From Cyanothece sp. UBA12306 (GTDB taxonomy: Bacteria > Cyanobacteriota > Cyanobacteriia > Cyanobacteriales > Microcystaceae), in NCBI GenBank assembly GCA_003448685.1, contig DLXW01000025.1, positions 1 to 11,095 on the forward strand: a DNA stretch of 11,095 bases, in the 5' to 3' direction. Below, piece by piece: positions 1 to 7,389 of the stretch; the stretch's first letter is position 1; every line of letters starts with the position of its first letter. Under the pieces are notes generated by a model, which was given only the letters and a program-made list of their open reading frames with translations, searched no databases and was not told the origin of the DNA. A program made the translations under genes and the position numbers.

Positions 1-88
1 TTAGGACATTTATAAAGCTTGAAATCGAGTCATAGCAAAATTGCTACATTCTAAATTTTGCATTCTTAATTGCGTGTAGCGCCATATA

Positions 89-325
89 TTACCTATTGCC
101 TCGAGAATTGTCTAAGGGAGGCACAGGATCATAACCCCCATCATGGAAAGGATGACAGCGTAAAATTCTTTTTATAGCTAACCAACTCCCTTGGAAAAAA
201 CCAAATCTTTCAACTGCTTCTAAAGCATATTTTGAACAGGTAGGTTGAAAGCGACAACTCGGAGGAAATAGAGGAGAAATAAAATTTCTATAACCTTTAA
301 TTAACCAAATCAATCCAGTTTTCAT
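89..325 (-). CDS. yidD: Membrane protein insertion efficiency factor YidD
   Basis: YidD is a small basic protein at the inner face of the membrane that assists YidC/Oxa1-dependent insertion of membrane proteins. The sequence has the whole family signature: an amphipathic N-terminus ([19 protein letters not shown]), the cysteine motif [15 protein letters not shown], and the ending [18 protein letters not shown] chose the ATG at 325, which gives 78 residues starting MKTGLIW, the usual length and N-terminus of the family. A longer frame opens with GTG at 376, but that would add 17 unconserved residues and overlap the end of the upstream gene by 25 bases. No clear Shine-Dalgarno sequence precedes either start. 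The gap to the upstream solute-binding-protein gene is 26 bp on the same strand, so co-transcription is likely. The usual rnpA/yidC neighbours are absent. Confidence 0.95.
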   Translation of the reverse strand: MKTGLIWLIKGYRNFISPLFPPSCRFQPTCSKYALEAVERFGFFQGSWLAIKRILRCHPFHDGGYDPVPPLDNSRGNR

Positions 326-351
326 CTTTTGTTTAATGACTTGATAATAAC

Positions 352-1521
352 TTAAGCTTCTCGCATTTTTCGCCACATACTGTCATATTGCTGATTAGTT
401 TTAGAACTTAAAGGTTCAATGAATTCAGACTTATCCATAATATTTTTATCAATCAATAATAGATGATTCTCTTTAATTTTTGGCGATAAGTTTTCAACTT
501 GATAAATTATGGGTGATGCACCATCAGTTAAAAGAGAAATTTTATTAGCAGGTTGATCTTGCCAGCAAAAATCAATCCATTGTTTTGTTAATTCAGATAA
601 TAGACTAGAATTCTCTTTTTTCCTCTTAGGTTTAACCCAAACATCAGACCAGATAGAAGTTCCTGATGGGGGAATAACTGCCTTAATTTTGCGATTTCTA
701 GCTAATAGAGGGAGAATATCACTAGACCAACCCACACTTAACCAAACATCTCCTACCAATAAAGGTTGTAAATAGTATTGAGAACTATAATACTTAACCT
801 GTTTTTGTAAAGCCAAAAGTTCTGAAGTCAAGGACTGAACTTGACTTAAATCTGTCTCATTATAGGAATAACCGAGTTTTTTTAAGGTTAAACCTATAAC
901 CTCCCTTGGCTGATCAACTACAGCAATGCGATGGCGTAATTCAGTCCGCCATAAATCTGACCAATCTTGAGGAGTCCATCCCAACTTTTTAAATTGCTCA
1001 CTATCATAGGCAATTAAAGTAGTTCCCCACCGATAAGGTGCTGCCCAAATTTGTCCTTGTTCTGTTAAATTACCTTGTCCATCCCGTTTAACCAAATTTT
1101 GCCAACGAGAAGGCAGTTTCTGCCAAGAAGGAATTAATTCAAGGGGTAGGGGTTCAATTAACTGTTCTTGAATAGCTTTAGCCAACCAAGCATCCCCTAG
1201 GGTTACTAAATCGACTTTTTGAGATCTTTGCCGATTAATTAAAGGAATTTGACCGATCAACCGTTTCAAACCTTTGGAGTCGAGATCGTCGGTTTGCCAA
1301 CTTTCTAAAAGTTTCCACAAATCCCGTAACTGAGATTCCGGTTTAAAGGACATCGATGGGTTTTGGGGCAATTTCTGACGAAATAACTGTAATACCTGGG
1401 GAGGAATTGAACCTTGAAGCAATAAGACCCGCAAAGCCTGTGATTGGCTACCACAACCCCCTAATAAAGACCCTAGAGTTATTGTTCCCCCACCAATTAA
1501 AAAAGAACGACGACTCAACAT
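352..1521 (-). CDS. Extracellular solute-binding lipoprotein, PotD/FbpA-like
   Basis: This is probably the ligand-binding subunit of an ABC importer of the polyamine/iron-binding type, anchored outside the cytoplasmic membrane. The N-terminus carries a twin-arginine motif (SRRSFL) followed by a hydrophobic stretch and a lipobox-like LLGGC, so Tat export and lipidation at Cys23 are likely. The mature part has features of the family: [14 protein letters not shown], an [16 protein letters not shown] segment, [15 protein letters not shown], and a late [10 protein letters not shown] segment that would line the cleft. The length of 389 residues fits. The start is the ATG at 1521; an in-frame TTG two codons earlier adds nothing. 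No permease or ATPase gene is adjacent, so the substrate is unknown; polyamine is a family guess only. The gene is divergent from the coiled-coil gene at 1657, and yidD follows 26 bp downstream. Confidence 0.82.
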   Translation of the reverse strand: MLSRRSFLIGGGTITLGSLLGGCGSQSQALRVLLLQGSIPPQVLQLFRQKLPQNPSMSFKPESQLRDLWKLLESWQTDDLDSKGLKRLIGQIPLINRQRSQKVDLVTLGDAWLAKAIQEQLIEPLPLELIPSWQKLPSRWQNLVKRDGQGNLTEQGQIWAAPYRWGTTLIAYDSEQFKKLGWTPQDWSDLWRTELRHRIAVVDQPREVIGLTLKKLGYSYNETDLSQVQSLTSELLALQKQVKYYSSQYYLQPLLVGDVWLSVGWSSDILPLLARNRKIKAVIPPSGTSIWSDVWVKPKRKKENSSLLSELTKQWIDFCWQDQPANKISLLTDGASPIIYQVENLSPKIKENHLLLIDKNIMDKSEFIEPLSSKTNQQYDSMWRKMREA

Positions 1522-1656
1522 AAACAAATTTGTATCATATTGATCATAAAATTAAGCAGACACCATGAATCGTTAAATGAATCGGGAATCTGTAATAAAT
1601 TTCCGTAGCCACTTCTAGGATGAAAGATAGATTAAGTTTCAGTGATGGGAACTCAT

Positions 1657-2091
1657 ATGGATGCGCTACAGCAACAAATCAATGAACTCAATTACAAAGT
1701 CAATCAACTTCATAATATTGTGGAACAGGTTAGTCAGCAATTGATGACTTCAGATGTATTATCTGGACCTGAGGTTAAAACCTACCCAGATTCTTCAACC
1801 TTGATTCCTTGCTCCGATTCTAGTGCTAAACCTCCAGGTGCAACCCATGGGCAATTCAAGCTAGAGATGGAACACAAGGATATCTTAACCGATGATCGAG
1901 AAATTAACAGCCTAGTTGCCCCTGAAGGAGAGGTTATTTTCTCGAGAGATCTTCAGGTGCGTCGCTTAACGGCTCAGTTAACAGCAGCTTACAATCGCAT
2001 TGCTGCCTTAGAGGAACAACTAATGGCTTGTCGTCGATCTTCTAAGACTTCATCGCTGATTAAAGTTGCTCAAAGTGCAGATTGTCTCTAA
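1657..2091 (+). CDS. Conserved cyanobacterial coiled-coil protein, function unknown
   Basis: I do not recognise a function. The protein (144 residues from the ATG at 1657) has a short N-terminal coiled coil (DALQQQINELNYKVNQLHNI), a polar Ser/Pro-rich middle that is probably disordered, and a second helix near the C-terminus reading QVRRLTAQLTAAYNRIAALE. The AYNRIAALEEQL string is, as I recall it, common in uncharacterised cyanobacterial proteins. There is no signal peptide or membrane segment, so it is probably cytoplasmic and oligomeric. I prefer ATG 1657 because the frame continues directly into the coiled coil and a GGGA lies a few bases upstream; GTG 1642 and ATG 1645 are in-frame alternatives. 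It is divergent from the solute-binding-protein gene and converges on exbD. Confidence 0.7.
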   Translation: MDALQQQINELNYKVNQLHNIVEQVSQQLMTSDVLSGPEVKTYPDSSTLIPCSDSSAKPPGATHGQFKLEMEHKDILTDDREINSLVAPEGEVIFSRDLQVRRLTAQLTAAYNRIAALEEQLMACRRSSKTSSLIKVAQSADCL

Positions 2092-2133
2092 CAGAGGTTG
2101 AAATTAGCCAATCTTCAGCAAGATCATGCCAAA

Positions 2134-2817
2134 TTAGTTATTAGGTGAAGTTGACGGAGCCGAGGGAACTTGTGGTACGGAGGGATTAACCCCAGAACCT
2201 TGAGCATTTCCTAATCCTTGGTTACGATTGTTTGGTGCCATTGGCGGCCAGGAATTGGCAGAATTTCCAGACAATCCAGGTAAACCTGCGGGTGATGCGG
2301 GAGAATTGAGGTCAGGATAACCCGAATTATCCAACGAATCCGACTCTCCTGGTAAAGTAGCCAAAGCGACGCGATCGCCTCCCACCTGTTTGAGAATATC
2401 GAGGACTTGAATAACTTCATTATAACTGGCATTTCTTGAGGCATGGAGAGCCATAACACCGTTGGGGTTAAACTGGTGATAATTTTTAATAGCATCAAAT
2501 AGTTGATTGCGCGTTACCAGTTGTTTTTCTACATAAACTTGACCGAAATCATCGAGGCTAACTACTAGCATCTCTCGCATTTGAGGAGCTCCTGCACCGG
2601 ATTTGGGTAGATCTAAGCTAATAGCCTGCTGACGGGATAGTCCTACGGCTCCCAGAATAAAGAAAGTTAGGATACAGAAGATCACATCAATCATCGGTAA
2701 GATCTCAATACGTACTTCCTGTTCGGGGGAAATATCCTGCCACAACTTCAGAGGACGAGAGTGGACAAGGGAGGGTTTTTTCTGATTCTTTGTCTTTGGT
2801 GTCGTTGTCTGTGTCAT
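2134..2817 (-). CDS. exbD: ExbD/TolR family biopolymer transport protein
   Basis: ExbD is the periplasm-facing rotor/stator partner of ExbB. Together they use the proton gradient to drive TonB- or TolA-type energy transfer to the outer membrane. The protein has a cytoplasmic N-terminus, then a single transmembrane segment at about residues 38-60 (IEILPMIDVIFCILTFFILG) with the essential proton-carrying aspartate at Asp44. A periplasmic ExbD/TolR domain follows to about residue 160, including the LDDFGQVYV and ALATLP segments. The last 65 or so residues are an unusual Pro/Asn/Ser/Gly-rich tail. The start is ATG 2817, with no strong ribosome-binding site. It lies 29 bp downstream of exbB and is almost certainly in the same operon. 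No tonB gene is in view. A HIP1 site lies inside the gene. Confidence 0.92.
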   Translation of the reverse strand: MTQTTTPKTKNQKKPSLVHSRPLKLWQDISPEQEVRIEILPMIDVIFCILTFFILGAVGLSRQQAISLDLPKSGAGAPQMREMLVVSLDDFGQVYVEKQLVTRNQLFDAIKNYHQFNPNGVMALHASRNASYNEVIQVLDILKQVGGDRVALATLPGESDSLDNSGYPDLNSPASPAGLPGLSGNSANSWPPMAPNNRNQGLGNAQGSGVNPSVPQVPSAPSTSPNN

Positions 2818-2846
2818 GAGTGCTTTTACGGTTAAGAGTGAGGTAT

Positions 2847-3530
2847 TTAATGGTCAGCCATTTCGGAAGATTCTAAATCTGTATTTATACGATAGCGATC
2901 ATCTTCTATTTCTAGCCATTTTTGACGATAGATAACTTCTAATTCGCTACCCGTCTTCCTAAATACTCTAACTTGATTGAACCAGAGTGCTTGGAAAATT
3001 CGATAAAAAACCAAACTGATAATGGCCACAATTAAACCAGCTGCTGTAGAGATTAATGCTTCTCCAATTCCCAGGGTAACCCCCGCAGTGGACTCCGTTC
3101 CGAGGTCACTAATCTGAATTGAACTTAAGGAGCCAATTAATCCTAATACCGTCCCTAATAATCCTAATAAAGGAGAAAGTGCAATGATTGCTTCTAATAT
3201 TTTATCTCCACGTCGCATCAGAGCTAATTCATTATCAGCAGCTGATTCTAAGGCCAGATGGAAAGCTTCTGGATCAGGATGAGCTAATTTTAGCGGCGCG
3301 TAGAGATAATTGCCTAAAGGATGATCTCTAGACTCTCTAGCCATTTTGGGAACTAAATCCCAATTTCTCTGAGCAGTATCCATGATCCGATTAAGAATCT
3401 GTCCTTCTCTGAGCAAAAATCTAGCCCAAAACCAAAAACGCTCAATTATGGTGCTTAAAGCTAGTACCGATAGAAACAGTAGTGGCCACATGGCCAAACC
3501 ACCTTTTTGCATTATTTCTGCGATGTTCAC
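2847..3530 (-). CDS. exbB: MotA/TolQ/ExbB proton channel family protein
   Basis: ExbB forms the pentameric inner-membrane scaffold of the ExbB-ExbD proton-driven motor. Three membrane segments are visible in the family order: TM1 ([20 protein letters not shown]), TM2 ([20 protein letters not shown]) with the conserved PLLGLLGTV motif, and TM3 ([20 protein letters not shown]) with the conserved EAL-STAAGL motif. I chose GTG at 3530, giving [11 protein letters not shown] and 227 residues, because a GGAGGT lies 12 bases upstream and the resulting N-terminus looks like cyanobacterial ExbB. A longer frame starts at TTG 3563, and an ATG at 3512 is also possible. Gene order is exbB then exbD with a 29-bp gap. 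The gene diverges from the serpin gene across about 240 bp. Confidence 0.93.
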   Translation of the reverse strand: MNIAEIMQKGGLAMWPLLFLSVLALSTIIERFWFWARFLLREGQILNRIMDTAQRNWDLVPKMARESRDHPLGNYLYAPLKLAHPDPEAFHLALESAADNELALMRRGDKILEAIIALSPLLGLLGTVLGLIGSLSSIQISDLGTESTAGVTLGIGEALISTAAGLIVAIISLVFYRIFQALWFNQVRVFRKTGSELEVIYRQKWLEIEDDRYRINTDLESSEMADH

Positions 3531-3542
3531 GATTTTTTGATT

Positions 3543-3548
3543 ACCTCC
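3543..3548 (-). promoter_or_regulatory. Shine-Dalgarno sequence for exbB
   Basis: On the minus strand this reads GGAGGT, 12 bases before the GTG at 3530. The spacing is a little long, but it is the only strong anti-16S match near the candidate starts. It favours GTG 3530 over TTG 3563, which would place the motif inside the coding sequence. Confidence 0.5.
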
Positions 3549-3675
3549 GTTGCTTGCCCCCAAGCAGGCGAGAACTTAAAGTTTAGAATTAATTATTTGT
3601 TTACAATTCTAAGGGTTTATGTTTAGCAATCAAGTATATCCTCGAAAGTAAGGATAGTTTATCCAAAAATAGTTA

Positions 3676-3697
3676 GGGAAATATCTATAGTTTTCCC
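3676..3697. repeat. Inverted repeat in the exbB-serpin intergenic region
   Basis: GGGAAA at 3676-3681 pairs with TTTCCC at 3692-3697 across a 10-base AT-rich spacer (TATCTATAGT). It lies roughly 80 bases upstream of the serpin start and 145 bases upstream of exbB. It could be a regulator-binding site or a weak hairpin. No T-run follows in either direction, so it is not an obvious terminator. Function is unknown. Confidence 0.3.
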
Positions 3698-3766
3698 AGG
3701 GGAACCATGAGCCGAATCTGGAGCAATCACTCTAGAAACGGTGTAAACATCGCTGTATGGTAGATT

Positions 3767-3771
3767 AGGAG
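3767..3771 (+). promoter_or_regulatory. Shine-Dalgarno sequence for the serpin gene
   Basis: AGGAG at 3767-3771 precedes a run GTG-ATG-ATG-ATG. Its spacing to the ATGs at 3777 (5 bases) and 3780 (8 bases) is suitable, and it is too close to GTG 3771 or ATG 3774. This favours 3777 or 3780 as the start. Confidence 0.6.
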
Positions 3772-3776
3772 TGATG

Positions 3777-5063
3777 ATGATGACAAATCGAAAAACTTCG
3801 ATGATAACGTTAGGCTTGTTTGGCTTATTTTTCTTGAGTTGGCTGTTTCCCTCATCAAAAACCAATTTTCTCAGTATTCTCTCAGACGCTCAAGCCTTAC
3901 AAGAAGTTTCCCCCACCGGATTTTTTCCCAAACAATCTCTAGACAAGAAAGAGTTGGTTGATGCTCAGACCAAATTTGGCTTGGATCTCTTTTCAACTTT
4001 GATGACTAAAGAAACTGGGAAAAATATTGTTGTTTCTCCGTCTAATATCGCTCTTGCCCTATCGATGCTCTACAATGGAGCGAGTGGTAAAACTCAGCAA
4101 GAAATGGCTGGGGCTTTGGCTGTTAAAGGAATCAATCTTGAAGCATTTAACCAGGCCAATTTTGCTTTAGAAAAATCTCGACAGACTGATGATCATCAGC
4201 TTCAATTAAAGATCGCTCATTCCCTTTGGGCTAGACAAGGATTTTCTTTCCGCTATCAATTTCTCAAAAATAATCGAGAATATTATCAGGCTCAAATTAC
4301 CAATCTGAATTTTGAGAGTCCTGAGTCTATGGGAATTATTAATCGTTGGATGAAAGAAACAACTCAAGGAAAAATCGGAGAAGTTGTCGAAAAAATTAAT
4401 CCCCATGATGTCATTTTTTTGATTAATGCTATTTATTTTAAGGGAGTTTGGCAAACAGAATTTGATCAAAAACTTACTAAAGAAAAACCATTTTACTTAA
4501 GCAATGGTCAAAATAAAAAAGTCTCTTTTATGTATAGAGATGGAGAATATGATTATTTTGAAAATTCCCAATTTCAACTAATAAGTTTGCCCTATGCTAA
4601 AAATCGTTTTAGTTTAGAAGTTTTCTTACCTAAAGAGGGTATTAGTTTAGAGAGTATCAGTCAAAAATTAACAGTTGGACAATGGAAAAAATGGATGAGT
4701 CAGTTAAACAAAAAAGAAGGAATATTACAACTTCCACGCTTTAACTTATCCTATGAAGTTGATTTAAAAAATACCTTAGAGTCTTTGGGTATGGCAAGTA
4801 TTTTCAGTTTGTCAAAAGCTAATTTTTCTCAGTTGACATCTGAAAATGCTTATGTTAGTGCAATCAAACACAAAACCTTAGTTGAAGTTGATGAAAAGGG
4901 AACACAACCTGCACCAATGAGTCCACTTCAAGTTAAAGCAACTTCTGTTTCAACTTCAGAAGATAAATTTAATATGGTTGTAAATCGTCCTTTTTTATGT
5001 ATAATTAGGGATCAGAAAACTCAAACTATTGTATTTATAGGAGTCATTACAGAACCTGGCTAA
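3777..5063 (+). CDS. Secreted serpin (serine protease inhibitor family)
   Basis: Serpins trap serine or cysteine proteases by inserting a cleaved reactive loop into a beta sheet. Numbering here is from the first in-frame GTG (430 residues; my start removes two). A hydrophobic signal segment (about 10-35) ends in a possible signal peptidase site after DAQA (residue 42), so the protein is probably exported. The serpin fold is intact: NIVVSPSNIALALSMLYNGA (85-104), FLINAIYFKGVWQTEFD (216-232), the reactive-loop start VDEKGT (373-378), and the C-terminal NRPFLCIIRD and VFIGVITEP. If Gly377 is P15, the scissile bond falls near Thr391-Ser392. The hinge normally carries small residues at P12-P9, but here reads PAPM, with prolines at P12 and P10, so inhibition is doubtful. 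The gene stands alone between exbB and the DM13 relic. Confidence 0.93.
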   Translation: MMTNRKTSMITLGLFGLFFLSWLFPSSKTNFLSILSDAQALQEVSPTGFFPKQSLDKKELVDAQTKFGLDLFSTLMTKETGKNIVVSPSNIALALSMLYNGASGKTQQEMAGALAVKGINLEAFNQANFALEKSRQTDDHQLQLKIAHSLWARQGFSFRYQFLKNNREYYQAQITNLNFESPESMGIINRWMKETTQGKIGEVVEKINPHDVIFLINAIYFKGVWQTEFDQKLTKEKPFYLSNGQNKKVSFMYRDGEYDYFENSQFQLISLPYAKNRFSLEVFLPKEGISLESISQKLTVGQWKKWMSQLNKKEGILQLPRFNLSYEVDLKNTLESLGMASIFSLSKANFSQLTSENAYVSAIKHKTLVEVDEKGTQPAPMSPLQVKATSVSTSEDKFNMVVNRPFLCIIRDQKTQTIVFIGVITEPG

Positions 5064-5207
5064 AAGTCTATTTCTTAGGATAAATTACTGGTTGACTGGT
5101 ATATTTTAATTCTTGATAAATTGAAAAGTTTGATAAGCTGTTAAACAATTTCATTGTCCTACCATTATATTATCCTCGATTAGGGATAAATCATAAAATG
5201 TGTAGTT

Positions 5208-5240
5208 AAAAAATATTGGGACTAAGAAAAACCTAGTCCC
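5208..5240 (-). terminator. Rho-independent terminator (minus strand)
   Basis: On the minus strand GGGACTAGG and CTTAGTCCC form a 9-bp stem (one G-U pair) with a TTTTT loop, followed at once by AATATTTTTT. On the plus strand the stem is only 7 bp and no T-run follows, so the direction is minus. It begins 44 bases beyond the stop codon of the DM13 relic and was probably that gene's terminator. Today it would end transcripts of the small membrane-protein gene at 5512-5703 and possibly hisF. Confidence 0.7.
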
Positions 5241-5283
5241 TGCTAAAGCTTTAAGAATACTGACTGTGAAATGTTATTTTTGT

Positions 5284-5400
5284 TTAAAACGCAGCATAGC
5301 CAAAAGTAACATTAAATTTACGGCACCAAATAGCTACTGATTTAAAGTCTTCTACCTTAATATTATTTTGATTAATTATGATGATTCTTTTTAGGTTGAA
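5284..5400 (-). pseudogene. C-terminal relic of a DM13-domain protein
   Basis: On the minus strand the frame ending at the TAA of 5284-5286 reads SVAIWCRKFNVTFGYAAF before the stop. This matches the closing motif of the DM13 domain (a predicted electron-transfer domain found in secreted proteins and lipoproteins of cyanobacteria and animals), as I recall it: a hydrophobic SV-IWC followed by F-V-FG-A. Upstream of about 5355 the frame becomes a low-complexity run of Ile, Asn and Lys codons, and an in-frame TGA closes it just before 5400. No start codon or signal peptide can be joined to it. I read it as the last 25 or so codons of a decayed gene. The terminator at 5208-5240 sits at the expected distance. 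A short chance match cannot be excluded without a search. Confidence 0.6.
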
Positions 5401-5511
5401 TCAAGAGATTCAGTTTCTATAATTAATTAAATCTTTGATTTGATTAATTTTTAGTAAAAATTTAGTTTCATAACATCTTTCTCATTTTTCATTATGTTAA
5501 GTAGGAATATT

Positions 5512-5703
5512 TTAAGAGACTTGGGAGAGGTAGCTTAAGCAATGGCCCATGAGAAAATAGACAACTAGCATGGCTGCTGCGGCCAGTGCCACCAGGGTTC
5601 CTGCCAGCATTAGGGAAAATTCTTGCTGGTCGATAGCTTCTTGCATTAGGTGGAGTGACCAAGCCACTAATGCCACATCAAATATTAGAATAGGAATCAA
5701 CAT
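5512..5703 (-). CDS. Small two-helix membrane protein, function unknown
   Basis: I do not recognise this 63-residue protein. It consists of two hydrophobic segments, about residues 2-20 (LIPILIFDVALVAWSLHLM) and 30-53 (FSLMLAGTLVALAAAAMLVV), joined by the polar loop QEAIDQQE, and ends in a short tail with one cysteine. It looks like an intact hairpin membrane protein, probably in the cytoplasmic or thylakoid membrane. The start is ATG 5703. No ribosome-binding site is evident; an AGAGGAAA lies 18 bases upstream, too far to count. It lies 94 bp downstream of hisF on the same strand and could share its transcript or have its own promoter. A plus-strand frame across the same bases overlaps the end of hisF and looks like a shadow. 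Confidence 0.65.
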   Translation of the reverse strand: MLIPILIFDVALVAWSLHLMQEAIDQQEFSLMLAGTLVALAAAAMLVVYFLMGHCLSYLSQVS

Positions 5704-5797
5704 ATTTTACAAAATGTTAAGTTTCCTCTATTCTAATACACAATATACAGTAAGTAACCCTAGGTTTGATAAATTAAGGATTTCTATAGAGACTCGA

Positions 5798-6568
5798 TCA
5801 GACATCCCTAACAGAAACTTGGCGATCGCTTAAATATCCTTTAACTTCAGCAATGGTTAATTGTCCATAATGGAGTAAAGAAGCTAATAATGCGGCTTCA
5901 GCTTTACCTTGCGTGAGAGATTCATAAATATGTTGGCAATTTCCCGCACCTCCAGAAGCAATGACCGGAATTTCCACCTGTTCGGCAATAGTTCGCGTCA
6001 ATTCTAAGTCATAGCCCGCTTGTGTTCCGTCGGCATCCATGCTAGTAACTAATAATTCCCCTGCGCCCCGTTTTTCCACTTCTTTTGCCCATTCGATAGC
6101 ATCAAGTCCTGTATTTTCCCTACCTCCTCGAACATAAACATCCCATCCCAAATTATTAGGATCTTTACGTCTTCTGGCATCAATAGCAACTACAATACAC
6201 TGTTTGCCAAAGCGATCGCTCGCTTGGTTGACAAAATCAGGGTTTCGGACAGCAGATGAGTTAATACTAATCTTATCTGCTCCGGCTCGTAACAGATTTT
6301 TAATATTTTCCAAGGTTTGGATGCCTCCCCCAACAGTTAAGGGAATGAATACGGCTCCGGCGGTACGATAAACCACATCAATCATGGTATCTCTTCCTTC
6401 ATGGGTAGCAGTAATATCGAGAAAGACTAATTCATCCGCTCCAGCATCATTATAAACCTTGGCTAATTCTACGGGATCTCCAGCATCCTTAAGATCCACA
6501 AAATTCACGCCTTTAACAACGCGACCGGCATTAACATCGAGACAGGGTAAAATTCGTTTAGCTAACAT
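5798..6568 (-). CDS. hisF: Imidazole glycerol phosphate synthase subunit HisF
   Basis: HisF is the cyclase half of imidazole glycerol phosphate synthase. With ammonia delivered by HisH it converts PRFAR to imidazole glycerol phosphate and AICAR in histidine synthesis, in the cytoplasm. The 256 residues form a full (beta-alpha)8 barrel. The catalytic pair is present: Asp11 in [16 protein letters not shown] and Asp130 in IVVAIDARR. The phosphate-binding loops are also visible: [10 protein letters not shown] (75-84), KISINSSAV (99-107), TSMDADGT (175-182) and VIASGGAG (202-209). The start is ATG 6568, giving the usual N-terminus [11 protein letters not shown]. No hisH or other his gene is adjacent, which is normal in cyanobacteria, where his genes are scattered. 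A HIP1 site lies near the 3' end and another inside. Confidence 0.98.
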   Translation of the reverse strand: MLAKRILPCLDVNAGRVVKGVNFVDLKDAGDPVELAKVYNDAGADELVFLDITATHEGRDTMIDVVYRTAGAVFIPLTVGGGIQTLENIKNLLRAGADKISINSSAVRNPDFVNQASDRFGKQCIVVAIDARRRKDPNNLGWDVYVRGGRENTGLDAIEWAKEVEKRGAGELLVTSMDADGTQAGYDLELTRTIAEQVEIPVIASGGAGNCQHIYESLTQGKAEAALLASLLHYGQLTIAEVKGYLSDRQVSVRDV

Positions 6569-6633
6569 TAGAAGGGGTCAATCTTGATAGGTTTCTTTTT
6601 AAAAAAGGCATAAATCACAAGGTCCGTTCTAGT

Positions 6634-6639
6634 ATTATA
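6634..6639 (-). promoter_or_regulatory. Candidate -10 box for hisF
   Basis: On the minus strand this is a perfect TATAAT 65 bases before the hisF ATG. No good -35 hexamer is seen at 16-18 bases spacing. The position implies a leader of roughly 55-60 bases. In such AT-rich sequence a chance match is quite possible. Confidence 0.35.
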
Positions 6640-6690
6640 TTCAATTAGGGCAGTAATTGCTTATTAATTAATAATTAATTTTGTCAAATA

Positions 6691-6695
6691 GGGGG
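6691..6695 (+). promoter_or_regulatory. Ribosome-binding site for the PD-(D/E)XK-like gene
   Basis: GGGGG at 6691-6695 lies 6 bases before the ATG at 6702 and only 3 bases before the ATG at 6699. It therefore favours 6702 over the in-frame TTG at 6681, which lies upstream of it. Confidence 0.5.
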
Positions 6696-6701
6696 TTGAT
6701 G

Positions 6702-7322
6702 ATGGCTTATAGTGATTTTAATTTAAGTGAACTTGAAGAAGTATTTCCGATCAGTATTATTGAAGAACAAGAAGCTTTTCGAGATATTAAATCGATAGAT
6801 TCGAGTGATTTTTTAAAAGAAAACTTAAAAAGGCATCTTTCTTTAGCTTTAGCTATTAATACTGAAAAAGCTCGTTCTGAATTTATAATCGCGCCAATTT
6901 TATCAGAAATAAAATATCTTTTAGAAGACCAAGTTAGTTTATTTTCTGGAGTTGAATTTGATGTAGATAAAACTCAAGGATTAAATGGTTTTTGTGATTA
7001 TATTCTTTGTCAAGATAAAGAACAATTATATATTAAAGCTCCTGTTACTGTTATTATCGAAGCTAAAAAAGAAAATCTTAATGCAGCTATTCCCCAATGT
7101 ATTGCAGCTATGCTAGGCGCACAACAATTTAATTTACACAAAAATCAACAAATACGTCAAATTTTTGGAGTGGTAACTTTGGGGAATTTATGGAAGTTTT
7201 TAAGACTTGAAAATCAAACAGTTATTGTTGATCTTCAAGAATATTATGTCATCCCTGTTGAACAAATTTTAGGCATTTTGGTTTATATGTTGACTGCCAA
7301 TTTAGAATTAGCTGCTGTTTAG
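6702..7322 (+). CDS. Stand-alone PD-(D/E)XK nuclease-fold protein
   Basis: Homologous proteins beginning MAYSDF are, to my knowledge, numerous in cyanobacteria and uncharacterised. The core resembles the N-terminal nuclease domain of type I restriction HsdR subunits. In order (numbering from the TTG at 6681) it has Glu67 in ARSEFIIAPIL, Asp106 in GFCDYILC, the Glu127-Ala-Lys129 pair in VTVIIEAKKEN, and Gln139 in IPQCIAAMLGAQ. These match the E, D, ExK and Q positions of PD-(D/E)XK enzymes, so the active site appears intact. I chose ATG 6702 (206 residues) from the ribosome-binding site. There is no helicase, methylase or specificity gene next to it, so it is not part of a complete restriction system. 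It diverges from hisF and converges on the Get3d-like gene. Nuclease activity is inferred from the fold only. Confidence 0.8.
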   Translation: MAYSDFNLSELEEVFPISIIEEQEAFRDIKSIDSSDFLKENLKRHLSLALAINTEKARSEFIIAPILSEIKYLLEDQVSLFSGVEFDVDKTQGLNGFCDYILCQDKEQLYIKAPVTVIIEAKKENLNAAIPQCIAAMLGAQQFNLHKNQQIRQIFGVVTLGNLWKFLRLENQTVIVDLQEYYVIPVEQILGILVYMLTANLELAAV

Positions 7323-7372
7323 TAAATAAAGATTAAAGTAGAAATACAATTAATAATATCTCTACTTTAATC
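7323..7372 (-). terminator. Inverted repeat, probable terminator between converging genes
   Basis: GATTAAAGTAGA (7331-7342) and TCTACTTTAATC (7361-7372) are a perfect 12-bp inverted repeat with an 18-base AT-rich loop. On the minus strand the stem is followed by TTTATTTAC, a T-rich tail suitable for ending the Get3d-like transcript. The plus-strand side lacks a T-run. The stem is AT-rich and its loop long, so strength is uncertain. It lies in the 67-bp gap between the two converging genes. Confidence 0.55.
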
Positions 7373-7389
7373 CATCTAATTGCAATTCG

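Larger units (their letters stand above)
5064..5511. other. Gene-free stretch of 448 bp between the serpin and the small membrane protein
   Basis: The stretch is AT-rich and holds no intact coding sequence that I can support. Its content is the minus-strand terminator (5208-5240), the DM13 relic (5284-5400), and AT-rich sequence from 5401 to 5511 with stops in all frames over short distances. There is no obvious terminator for the serpin gene. A short stem TATCC/GGATA at 5171-5188 lacks a T-run. Confidence 0.7.

Noticed and set aside
33..46. Short palindrome TAGCAAAATTGCTA downstream of yidD
   Set aside because: The stem is at most 5 bp once a loop is allowed and no T-run follows on the minus strand, so it cannot be called a terminator. 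Nothing else is supported in bases 1-88.
2211..2498. Second minus-strand frame inside exbD
   Set aside because: It lies entirely within the exbD coding region in another frame, and the exbD frame has clear family motifs.
4206..4469. Minus-strand frame inside the serpin gene
   Set aside because: It is antisense to conserved serpin motifs, and its product shows no recognisable features.
5171..5188. Stem TATCC/GGATA downstream of the serpin gene
   Set aside because: It is only 5 bp (plus a possible wobble) and has no T-run, so it is not supported as the serpin terminator.
5570..5833. Plus-strand frame of 87 codons over the small membrane-protein gene
   Set aside because: It runs antisense to the two-helix protein and into the end of hisF, has no ribosome-binding site, and has unremarkable composition; it is a shadow.
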